DNA from: Candidatus Woesearchaeota archaeon
Lineage (GTDB): Archaea; Nanobdellota; Nanobdellia; Woesearchaeales; JAFCFN01
Direction of reading: 5' to 3'
Length of the DNA: 52,561 nucleotides
NCBI GenBank assembly: GCA_017608625.1
Contig: JAFCFN010000005.1
Coordinates: forward strand, 1-52,561
In this document: piece by piece, positions 37,689-45,853 of the stretch
Layout of the letters: each line of letters starts with the position of its first letter
Position numbering within the stretch: position 1 is the stretch's first letter
Notes under the pieces: model-generated
Told to the model about the DNA's origin: nothing
Databases searched by the model: none
The model's input: only the letters and a program-made list of their open reading frames with translations
Position numbers and translations under genes: made by a program

Positions 37689-39437
37689 ATGGCAAATGAA
37701 ATCCCAGAAGAGCTTCCTAAGGAAATACAAGAAAAACTAAAGGCAATAAAAACAAAACTAGAAAAATTTAAGAAAAAAGTTATTGAAAAATACAAACCTT
37801 ATATCATTGGAATTGCTTTGCTTCCTCCTGATAAAGAAAATAAAGAAAAAATAAATATTCTTGTATTAGATGATGACACTGATGCACCTATAGAAGCAAA
37901 AGCAGCATTAAAAGAAGGTGTTAGTAAAGGAATTGATGAAATAGCAAAAAGCATTGACAAAAATTTAAATCCTGAACTTATTCTCTTATCTGAGTTATGG
38001 CAAGATTGTTATGATGGCAAGTATGAACCATTGCAGATGATTGCAATGGGTGCTCCAATCCATGATACAGGGATGTTGCAGGCAATAAAAATAGCAGAGA
38101 TTCACAAAACAATGGTTGTCAAGAAGTTTGAAAAATATATTGTTAGCTATGTTCTTGCAGGTTCATTAGTGCAAGGAAAAGCTACAAAAGACTCTGATAT
38201 AGATGTTTTTGTTGTTGTTGATGATACAGATGTTAAAAGAATGACAAGAGCAGAGTTAAAAGATAAGTTAAGAGCAATAATCATTCAGATGGCTTATGAG
38301 GCAGGAGAATTAACAGGAATAAAAAACAAGTTAAATGTTCAAGTCTATATCTTAACTGAATTTTGGGATAGTGTAAAAGAAGCAAATCCAATCATATTCA
38401 CATTCTTAAGAGATGGTGTACCATTTTATGACAGAGGAGTGTTTATGCCTTGGAAGTTGTTGCTTAAAATGGGAAAGATAAAGCCAAGTCAGGAAGCAAT
38501 TGACATGTACATGAGTGGTGGAGAAGAGATGCTCAAAAGAGTGCGTTATAAATTAAATGATATTGGCTCAGAAGACATCTTTTATGCAATTTTAACACCA
38601 TCTCAAGCAGCTTTAATGTTATATGGGGTACCTCCTCCTACACCAAAGGAAACTTCTGGGTTAATGAGAGAGGTATTTGTTAAAAAAGAAGGAATGCTAG
38701 AAGAAAAGGATGTAAAAATTTTAGAGAATGTAATAAAAGTGAGAAAAGATATAGAGCATGGAATTAAAAAAGAAATAAGTGGTAAAGAGCTGGACTCCTT
38801 ACTAAAAAATGCAGAAGAGTATCTTAAAAAGATACAAAAAGTATTCTCGCAGTTACAAAGAAGAAAGGAAAAAGAAGATTTGGTTAGAATTTATGATAAC
38901 ATAAAAACAGTTGTAAGAGATGTTCTAAAAACAGAGGGTTTGGAAAGAATTCCTGAAGAAGAATTGGTCAGTAAGTTTAAAGAAGAGATTATTTCAAAAG
39001 GAAAACTGCCAGCAAGATATGGTAGATTGTTAAATCAGATATTAAAAACAGAGAAAGAGAAATTGAATAAAACAGAAATAGAAAAGCTAAGAAAAAATTC
39101 AAATGATTTAATCAGAACTTTAGTAGAGTATATGCAAAGAAAATACACAAGAGAGGTAGAAAAAACAAGAATAAGGGTAAAATATGACAACAAACAAGGA
39201 GAAATAATCTTGTTAGAAAAAGAAGCCTTTATAATTAAAGATTTAGATAAAGAAAAAGAGGTAGATAAAGCTAAGTTTAAACCAGATGGTAGTTTAGGAG
39301 AAATTGAAAAAAGCAGTTTAGAAGAAATGGAAAAAACAATAGCTGCTATGAAAGGAGCTAAGAAAGTAGCTATCACCGATTCATTTTTCAATTCCCTAAA
39401 AAAAATATTTGGTAAAAAGGTTGAGATAGTTTTATAA
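37689..39437 (+). CDS. Tandem nucleotidyltransferase/HEPN-like protein
   Basis: Second domain LAGSLVQGKATKDSDIDVFVVVDD is a canonical NTase; first domain (IGIALLPPDKENKEKINILVLDDD) looks like a degenerate copy. ATG 37689 follows an AT-rich promoter-like element. Confidence 0.75.
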   Translation: MANEIPEELPKEIQEKLKAIKTKLEKFKKKVIEKYKPYIIGIALLPPDKENKEKINILVLDDDTDAPIEAKAALKEGVSKGIDEIAKSIDKNLNPELILLSELWQDCYDGKYEPLQMIAMGAPIHDTGMLQAIKIAEIHKTMVVKKFEKYIVSYVLAGSLVQGKATKDSDIDVFVVVDDTDVKRMTRAELKDKLRAIIIQMAYEAGELTGIKNKLNVQVYILTEFWDSVKEANPIIFTFLRDGVPFYDRGVFMPWKLLLKMGKIKPSQEAIDMYMSGGEEMLKRVRYKLNDIGSEDIFYAILTPSQAALMLYGVPPPTPKETSGLMREVFVKKEGMLEEKDVKILENVIKVRKDIEHGIKKEISGKELDSLLKNAEEYLKKIQKVFSQLQRRKEKEDLVRIYDNIKTVVRDVLKTEGLERIPEEELVSKFKEEIISKGKLPARYGRLLNQILKTEKEKLNKTEIEKLRKNSNDLIRTLVEYMQRKYTREVEKTRIRVKYDNKQGEIILLEKEAFIIKDLDKEKEVDKAKFKPDGSLGEIEKSSLEEMEKTIAAMKGAKKVAITDSFFNSLKKIFGKKVEIVL

Positions 39438-39441
39438 TAAA

Positions 39442-39963
39442 ATGGCTATAGAGAAAAGGCCTTTTGCTGAGGAAGTGCCTGTTAGTTCTATTGTTTTGAG
39501 ATGGGAAGGAATATTTGATTTTGATGGCATGTATAAGTATATGCAGAGTTGGTTAGCAAATAAAGAATATGAGTTTCATGAAGCAGCATATAAGCATAAA
39601 CCAGCAGAATTAGGTAAAGAAATAGAGCTAGAGTGGTTTGCTGAAAAAAAGATAAATGGTTATGCTATGAATAGAATTGATGTAGAAATGCATTTATGGG
39701 ATGTTAATGAGGTAGAAGTAGAAGGTAAAAAATTAACTCGGGCAAGAATGTGGATAAAGTTATCTGCTACCTTAATTTTAGACTATGAACAAAAATGGGG
39801 GAAAAATGCATTTTATTCTGCTTTAAGAAACTTTTTTCATAAACATATAATAAAAAAACAGATAGATTTTGTGTGGGCAGAGAGTTTAAGACTTGAGTTA
39901 AACAAATTTTTAGAAGACATCAAAGCTTATTTAGAATCCATGGCAAGAGGAAAAGTTTATTAA
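39442..39963 (+). CDS. Hypothetical protein, paralog of 40068-40613
   Basis: Shared pattern: (F/L)FD..(E/M)(F/Y)YK(M/Y)...W...K.Y, LDYE(Q/H)(K/R)W, FF.K.I.K..ID. Confidence 0.65.
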   Translation: MAIEKRPFAEEVPVSSIVLRWEGIFDFDGMYKYMQSWLANKEYEFHEAAYKHKPAELGKEIELEWFAEKKINGYAMNRIDVEMHLWDVNEVEVEGKKLTRARMWIKLSATLILDYEQKWGKNAFYSALRNFFHKHIIKKQIDFVWAESLRLELNKFLEDIKAYLESMARGKVY

Positions 39964-39990
39964 AAAGTTATTGTTTTTATTTAAAATAAA

Positions 39991-40067
39991 GGAGGTAAAG
40001 GTTAACAGACCTATCGAGCGAGCAAAGCGAGTGAAGATAGGTCAAAGCGTTAACCGATTTTGCGGTT
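39991..40067 (+). promoter_or_regulatory. SD - structured leader element (copy C) - start codon
   Basis: SD GGAGGT 39991-39996; GGTTAAC 40000-40006/GTTAACC 40049-40055; GACCTATC 40008-40015/GATAGGTC 40036-40043; AACCG 40052-40056/CGGTT 40063-40067; ATG 40068. Confidence 0.65.
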
Positions 40068-40613
40068 ATGGCTGAACGAAAATTAGTTGTTGAGAACATA
40101 AGTATAAGTTACTCTGGATTGTTTGATGTTAAAGAGTTCTATAAAATGATTGATGACTGGTTTAAAGCTAAGGGATATGATAAAGTTGTAGTGAAACATA
40201 AAGAATATAGCACTGAAACAGGAAAAAATATTGAGATTCTTCTAGCACCGCATAAAAATGTAACTGACTATATTAGGAATTTAATTAAAGTATGGATTGG
40301 GATGAGCAATATCAAAGAAGTAGAAGTTAAAAGAGATAAAACAAGATTTAAAATAAATAAAGGAGATGTCATTGTTGTTTTGGACGGCTATCTGGAATTA
40401 GATTATGAACATAGATGGGAGCAAAAGCCATTATTCTTTTTCTTAAGAGTTTTGATTGACAAGTTCATTCATAAATCAGAAATTGATAAATACGGAGAAG
40501 AATTAATAGAAGAGATTAATGAGTTTCATAATGAGATTAGATCGTTTTTAGGATTGCATAAATATGGGCCTGCAATAAGGGCAAAAACACCTGAGGTACC
40601 TGGTTTTAGATAA
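40068..40613 (+). CDS. Hypothetical protein, paralog of 39442-39963
   Basis: See paralog; ATG directly abuts the structured leader. Confidence 0.7.
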   Translation: MAERKLVVENISISYSGLFDVKEFYKMIDDWFKAKGYDKVVVKHKEYSTETGKNIEILLAPHKNVTDYIRNLIKVWIGMSNIKEVEVKRDKTRFKINKGDVIVVLDGYLELDYEHRWEQKPLFFFLRVLIDKFIHKSEIDKYGEELIEEINEFHNEIRSFLGLHKYGPAIRAKTPEVPGFR

Positions 40614-40662
40614 AATAAAAGGATAAAACTTATATAGTGTTTTACTTTTTCTTTAGGGTATT

Positions 40663-40861
40663 GCGAGGGTAGCAAAGCCTGGTCACATCTGCAAAGATGC
40701 CAGAGAAATGCGCAGGACTTAAGAGGGGCACCTCAGCTTTGGTTGGGGATTTAAGTTATCCTGTCCCTTAGTGGGTCCGTGGGTTCAAAAACAGCGTAAT
40801 AAAATAAATGCGCTGTACAACAGCTAACAGAAAGCTGTTTTTGAAACTCCCACCCCTCGCA
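40663..40861 (+). tRNA. tRNA-Leu(TAA) with three introns
   Basis: Acceptor GCGAGGG/CCCTCGC; introns 40685-40705 (D-loop), 40724-40757 (37/38), 40790-40847 (T-loop 59/60), each flanked by a 4-bp BHB helix with two 3-nt bulges; spliced length 86 nt; anticodon TAA 40720-40722. Confidence 0.92.
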
Positions 40862-40867
40862 TATTTT

Positions 40868-40994
40868 GCCTCGGTAGCTCAGCTGGTTAGAGCACTACCT
40901 TGGTATAAGGATTAAGAATTTCAAAAAAGGTAGAGGTCGCGAGTTCAACTTGTTGCAAGTTCAAGCTTGCAGCTTGAAAGTCTCGCCCGAGGCT
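40868..40994 (+). tRNA. tRNA-Thr(GGT) with two introns
   Basis: Acceptor GCCTCGG/CCGAGGC; anticodon-loop intron about 40906-40927, T-loop intron 40950-40980; spliced length 74 nt; anticodon GGT 40902-40904. Confidence 0.92.
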
Positions 40995-41068
40995 CTTAAC
41001 ACCACTTTTAAGTAATAAAAAGAGAAAGGTTTATATATTTAATTTTATTCTTTTATTTTAAATTTAAA

Positions 41069-41299
41069 ATGTATAGAAAAAACTGTAAGTTAGAAGGTAT
41101 AATTGAAAACGAAAAAGTGGAAATAGTTCTAAAATTTTTAGAATTAAACAATAAAATAATTGTTCCAAAAATATATGGGGAGAAAATGCTTGGAATTGGA
41201 AAAAGATTATGTGATGGATGTGAGGATTCAATACTTTATGGATTCACTCGTTATTGTAAAAATGAACGTGTGATTATAAAATATTTGATGGAAAAATGA
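41069..41299 (+). CDS. Small hypothetical protein
   Basis: 76-aa ORF coupled to purU; TATA-like region upstream. Confidence 0.55.
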   Translation: MYRKNCKLEGIIENEKVEIVLKFLELNNKIIVPKIYGEKMLGIGKRLCDGCEDSILYGFTRYCKNERVIIKYLMEK

Positions 41300-42201
41300 A
41301 AAAAAATGTAATTCTAATTGGATATTGTAAAGACAAACCTGGAATAGCTAAAGCAATTACTGATTTCATTTACAATAATGGCGGAAATATTGAAAATGAC
41401 CAAACTAAAATTGTCTCTGATTATGAATTTATCAACAAAAAACCATATAAAAAAGATGATTATTTTGTATTCAGATATGAATGGAATTTAGATGATGGTT
41501 CTATTTCAGAGTCAAAACTCATTGATAAATTTAAAGAGATATCAGATTATTTTGAGATGGAGTGGAAACTAAATTTCTCAGACAAAATTTATAATCTTGC
41601 AATATTTGTTACAAAGGAGCAGCATTGTTTAAAAGATATCCTTTCAAGAAAATATCAGGGGAAACTAAGAATAAATGTGCCTCTTATCATAAGCAATCAT
41701 CCATCATCCAAGTTTATTGATTTAGAGCATATTGTAAATACATATGGAGGAGAATATTATGTTTTTCCAATAACTAATGAAAACAAAATAAAACAGGAAC
41801 AAAAGGAAGTTGAGCTATTAAAAGAAAAGAATATAGATTTAATAATACTTGCTAAGTATAGGCAAATCTTGTCTGAAAGGTTCATAAATGAATTCCCAAA
41901 TAAAATAATAAATGTTCATGATTCAAGACTGCCCCGCTATCCTGGAAGTTATGCTTATATTCAAGCATATAGTAAAGGCGCAAAGAGTATTGGAGCAACA
42001 ACTCACTTTATTACACCTGAACTTGATAAAGGTCCAATAATTGATGAAGAGTGGGAGAAGATAACTGGTTTAGAAAGCTATGAAGATATTGTAAAAAAAG
42101 GGCATGATATGGAATGCTTAGTTCTTGCTAGAACAATAGATAATTATATTAATGATAAGATTTTATTACTCAACAACAAAAGAGCAATTTTATTCAAATA
42201 G
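41296..42201 (+). CDS. purU: Formyltetrahydrofolate deformylase-like protein (ACT + formyltransferase domain)
   Basis: CKDKPGIAKAITDFIYNNGGNI (ACT), IISNHPSS, LAKYRQILSERFINEFPNKIINVHDSRLPRYPG, GATTHFITPELDKGPII. Confidence 0.9.
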   Translation: MKKNVILIGYCKDKPGIAKAITDFIYNNGGNIENDQTKIVSDYEFINKKPYKKDDYFVFRYEWNLDDGSISESKLIDKFKEISDYFEMEWKLNFSDKIYNLAIFVTKEQHCLKDILSRKYQGKLRINVPLIISNHPSSKFIDLEHIVNTYGGEYYVFPITNENKIKQEQKEVELLKEKNIDLIILAKYRQILSERFINEFPNKIINVHDSRLPRYPGSYAYIQAYSKGAKSIGATTHFITPELDKGPIIDEEWEKITGLESYEDIVKKGHDMECLVLARTIDNYINDKILLLNNKRAILFK

Positions 42202-42370
42202 GGCCCATGGTCTAGTGACTTTGCAAACCTGAGTTTGCTTGCTAGATGCTATGACGTCGCCTTGACGTAACCCTTTTATTTAATAAACCGATAAAAGGGT
42301 TTCATAATGGCGGAGGTCCTGGGTTCGATTTGTTGCAAATGTTTGCAACTTGAAAATCCCAGTGGGCCCA
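42201..42370 (+). tRNA. tRNA-Val(GAC) with three introns
   Basis: Acceptor GGGCCCA/TGGGCCC; introns 42218-42247 (D-loop), about 42268-42307 (anticodon loop), 42330-42356 (T-loop); spliced 73 nt; anticodon GAC 42264-42266. Confidence 0.92.
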
Positions 42371-42392
42371 TTCTTTTCAAAAAAAGAGGAAA

Positions 42393-42842
42393 ATGTTGTT
42401 ATATACACTAAAGCCAAATAAGAAAAGAGCGATTATTCCAAGAACAATAATCTTATTTTTGCTCTGTGTTTTATTTTATTTAGGAATACAACTTAATCTT
42501 TACTTGTTGGAATTAGAAATTGCAGACTACATTGCTATTTTAATAATGCTTACTCTGTTTTTGCTATTTGCATTAGAATCTCTATTAAATTACTCAAAAA
42601 TAGCAAGAATAACATACTATTTCTTTGATGATAAAATAACACTACAAGATAAAGAGTCAAAATCATTATTTTATTATAACATTAACAATATTACAATAAA
42701 GAGAAATTTAATAGATAGGCTCTTCAATACAGCCACTATTGTTTTAGCACCGGGTTTTTCAATAAAGTTTATAAATCACTATTCCCAACTTCATAACTGG
42801 ATAAATCAATTAGTTGAAAGAGCAAAAAAGATGGTGATATAA
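42393..42842 (+). CDS. Membrane protein with PH-like C-terminal domain
   Basis: Two TM segments then ITYYFFDDKITLQDKESKSLFYYNINNITIKRNLIDRLFNTATIVL, as in bacterial PH-like domains. Confidence 0.6.
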   Translation: MLLYTLKPNKKRAIIPRTIILFLLCVLFYLGIQLNLYLLELEIADYIAILIMLTLFLLFALESLLNYSKIARITYYFFDDKITLQDKESKSLFYYNINNITIKRNLIDRLFNTATIVLAPGFSIKFINHYSQLHNWINQLVERAKKMVI

Positions 42843-42843
42843 A

Positions 42844-43845
42844 TTGGATACACCTAATTTACGTAAGTATTTTTTTGTAGGAACTTTATTGTTGCTCATA
42901 GTTCTTTCATTTCTTGTTATTAGACCTTTTTTAATGTCCATCATAACTGCGCTAATCTTGGCATACATATTCTATCCAGTTTATGTAAAAATCAAAAAAT
43001 TCTTGAAAAAGAAAGCTTTAGCTTCTATTATAACAACTTTGTTAGTTATTTTAATAATTACAATACCTTTATCTTTTGTGGTAAATGCCTTTGCTAAACA
43101 AACATATGCAGCTTATTTAATTCTTAAAAAGGAGATATTAGCTGAGTCTTCTTTTTCAGCTAAAATAGGAATAGATGAGTTTTCTCCTCAAATTAAACTG
43201 ATCATATTAAATGCGATTGAAAAATCAGCAACAAACATTATAAACTATGTAACTAACTTTATAATGAATGTCCCAAAAATGATTATTGGTTTCCTTGTCA
43301 TGGTTTTTGTCATGTTCTACACATTTACAACTGGAAAAGAGTTTGTAAGTTATCTTTTTACATTTGTTCCACTAAAAGAGAAAAGCAAAAAGCATTTAGC
43401 TATAAAATTCAAAAAAGTAGTAAGTGCCTTAATTTATGGTATAATTCTAATAGGAATTATCCAAGGAATATTAGGAACTATTGGATTTTATATATTTAAA
43501 ATTCCTACTCCGCTTTTTTGGGGAATTGTAATGACAATTTTATCGATACTTCCAGTAGTAGGTACATGGCTTGTGTGGATACCTGCAGCTATTCTTAAAA
43601 TCCTGGGAGGAGAATTAACAAACGGAATTGGCTTATTTATTTATGGAGCCTTAATAATAACTTATTTTGAGAGTTTTGTAAAATCAAGATTAGTTGGTAA
43701 GAGAGCCAACATTCATGCTTTAGTTGTTCTATTAGGAGTATTTGGCGGAATTGCTTTATTTGGTTTAATAGGAATTGTAATAGGACCACTTATACTTGGA
43801 TTAACATTAACATTCATAGATATTTATAGAGAAGAAATAAAATGA
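42844..43845 (+). CDS. AI-2E/PerM family transporter-like membrane protein
   Basis: Multi-TM; LPVVGTWLVWIPAAILKILGG, LVGKRANIHALVVLLGVFGGIALFGLIGIVIGPLILGL. Confidence 0.85.
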   Translation: MDTPNLRKYFFVGTLLLLIVLSFLVIRPFLMSIITALILAYIFYPVYVKIKKFLKKKALASIITTLLVILIITIPLSFVVNAFAKQTYAAYLILKKEILAESSFSAKIGIDEFSPQIKLIILNAIEKSATNIINYVTNFIMNVPKMIIGFLVMVFVMFYTFTTGKEFVSYLFTFVPLKEKSKKHLAIKFKKVVSALIYGIILIGIIQGILGTIGFYIFKIPTPLFWGIVMTILSILPVVGTWLVWIPAAILKILGGELTNGIGLFIYGALIITYFESFVKSRLVGKRANIHALVVLLGVFGGIALFGLIGIVIGPLILGLTLTFIDIYREEIK

Positions 43846-45323
43846 AATTTACAGTAAAAGATATGGATATTGCAACAGGAGGAGTTCTTATTGCTAATTT
43901 AAATCAGAAAGATGCTCTTAAACTAGATCTTCATCATGGAGATAGAATTAAAATTTACAAAGGAAATAAAGTAGAGACTGTTGTTATGAACATTGCAGAG
44001 AGCGAAAAAGCTGTTCCTCAAGGAAAAATAGGGTTGTTTGAAGAAGTTCTTAAGGCATTGAATGTTAAAGAAGGAGACAGAGTTAAGATAATGCCTGCAA
44101 TGACACCTATTTCTATAGAATATATCAAAAAAAAGCTTGATGGTAAAAAATTAACAAAGAAAGAGATAGAGCAGATTGTCTGGGATATTGTTCATAATAA
44201 ATTAACTGATACTGAATTAGGATTTTTTGTTTCTGCATGTTACACAAATGTTATGACTGATGATGAAACAGTTTTATTAACAAGAGCTATGGCTAAAGAA
44301 GGAGATTTTTTGAACCTTGGCAGAAAAACAGTTGACAAGCATTGTATTGGAGGAGTAGCAGGAAATAGGACAACTATGTTAATAGTGCCTATTGTTGCTG
44401 CTGCTGGTTTAACAATACCAAAAACTTCTTCCAGGTCAATAACATCTCCTGCAGGAACAGCAGATACAATGGAAGTGCTTTGCAAAGTTAGTTTTCCAAT
44501 CAAAAAAATTAAAGAGATAGTTAAAAAACATAAAGCTTGCATTGTTTGGGGGGGTGCTATTAATCTTGCTCCTGCTGATGATAGAATAATAAGGGTAGAA
44601 AGACCATTAGCTATAGATGCTGAATCACAACTAATTGCTTCTATTCTTGCTAAAAAAGCAAGTGTAAATGCAAAATATGTATTAATAGATATTCCAGTTA
44701 GTGAAGAAGCCAAGATTACATCTTTAGCAAGAGCAAAAGTATTGAGGAAAAGATTTGTAAAAATAGGTAAAAAATTGGGAATGAAAATAAATGTTATAAT
44801 TACAGATGGTTCCCAGCCAATAGGAAATGGCATTGGACCTGCTCTAGAAGCAAGAGATGTATTATATGTTTTAGAAAGAGATAAAAGGAGACCTCTTGAT
44901 TTAGAAAAAAAATCATTGATGATGGCAGGTTTATTATTAAAAATGGCTGGTATTAAAGAGGGTTTTAAGAAAGCTAGAGAAATAATTAACAAAGGCCTTG
45001 CTCTTAAAAAAATGAGAGATATAATAAAAGCCCAAGGAGGTAATCCTGATATTAAGTCTGATGATATAACATTAGGTAAATTTAAGAAGGTTTTTAGAGC
45101 AAATAAAACAGGTGTTGTTAAGGATGTAAATAATAAGAATGTGTGCAAAATTGCAAGATTATTAGGAGCGCCTCTTGCAAAAGAAGCAGGAATTTATATA
45201 TGTAAACATGAAGGTGATAATGTTAAGAAAGGAGATATCTTGTTTGAGCTTTATTCTAATAGTAAAAAGAGATTGAATTACGTGATTTCTATCTTAAAGA
45301 AGTTTCCCATTGTTAAAGTTTAG
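43842..45323 (+). CDS. deoA: AMP phosphorylase (archaeal DeoA-type)
   Basis: N-terminal KDMDIATGGVLIANLN domain; DKHCIGGVAGNRTTMLIVPIVAAAGLTIPKTSSRSITSPAGTADTMEVL. Confidence 0.93.
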   Translation: MKFTVKDMDIATGGVLIANLNQKDALKLDLHHGDRIKIYKGNKVETVVMNIAESEKAVPQGKIGLFEEVLKALNVKEGDRVKIMPAMTPISIEYIKKKLDGKKLTKKEIEQIVWDIVHNKLTDTELGFFVSACYTNVMTDDETVLLTRAMAKEGDFLNLGRKTVDKHCIGGVAGNRTTMLIVPIVAAAGLTIPKTSSRSITSPAGTADTMEVLCKVSFPIKKIKEIVKKHKACIVWGGAINLAPADDRIIRVERPLAIDAESQLIASILAKKASVNAKYVLIDIPVSEEAKITSLARAKVLRKRFVKIGKKLGMKINVIITDGSQPIGNGIGPALEARDVLYVLERDKRRPLDLEKKSLMMAGLLLKMAGIKEGFKKAREIINKGLALKKMRDIIKAQGGNPDIKSDDITLGKFKKVFRANKTGVVKDVNNKNVCKIARLLGAPLAKEAGIYICKHEGDNVKKGDILFELYSNSKKRLNYVISILKKFPIVKV

Positions 45324-45491
45324 CTATTTCTTTAAGGAGGGAATGACTTTGTAAGCAACTAAGCCAATTATTATAATTATTAACCATAAGGCTATAGGTG
45401 TGAGTTTTCCTGTTGCAAATAAAACTAAATTGGCAACTAAAACTGCTACCAAGAAAAAAGATATTATTTTGAGTAAAAAGTGATTTTTCAT
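45324..45491 (-). CDS. 55-aa two-TM small protein (absent from ORF track)
   Basis: MKNHFLLKIISFFLVAVLVANLVLFATGKLTPIALWLIIIIIGLVAYKVIPSLKK*; abuts the deoA stop. Confidence 0.6.
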   Translation of the reverse strand: MKNHFLLKIISFFLVAVLVANLVLFATGKLTPIALWLIIIIIGLVAYKVIPSLKK

Positions 45492-45503
45492 ATTTTAAAA
45501 AAA

Positions 45504-45768
45504 CGCCGGCGCCCGGACTTTCACTGAAATCCTTCAGATTTGAATTTCCCAACCCTTCCCTTTTTCTTGGAATTTGTTCTTTCTTTTCCATCAATAATTT
45601 TTCTTTCCATCAAGAAAGAAAAGGGTTACCGGGATACCCCGAAGGGAACCAGCTTTCTAAGTTATAAATTTGCTGACAAAGTCATAAAGACTCGCGCAAA
45701 TTTAATGCCACTCCAAGCTGGCGCAGTTTCCTGTCACATTTAGTGATACCAGGTTGTGCCACGCCGGC
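45504..45768 (-). tRNA. tRNA-Ser(GGA) with four introns
   Basis: Acceptor GCCGGCG/CGCCGGC; introns (minus strand) 45747-45728 (D-loop), 45710-45655 (anticodon loop), 45628-45545 (53/54), 45538-45518 (59/60); spliced 84 nt with variable arm CCC-TTCG-GGG and T-arm CCCGG-TTCAAAT-CCGGG. Confidence 0.88.
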
Positions 45769-45853
45769 GTGAAATTTACTATTAATTTTAGTGTTTATAA
45801 ATATTTCTTTAAAGCAAAAGAAAAAATTTTTAAATAAAAAGATCTGACATCAA

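Noticed and set aside
44240-45148. 302-aa minus-strand ORF antisense to deoA
   Set aside because: Shadow of the deoA codon pattern; the plus-strand product is clearly AMP phosphorylase and the antisense protein has no recognisable motif.
45313-45743. ORFs 45313-45594(-) and 45540-45743(+)
   Set aside because: Both cover the intron-rich tRNA-Ser gene, which explains the open frames.
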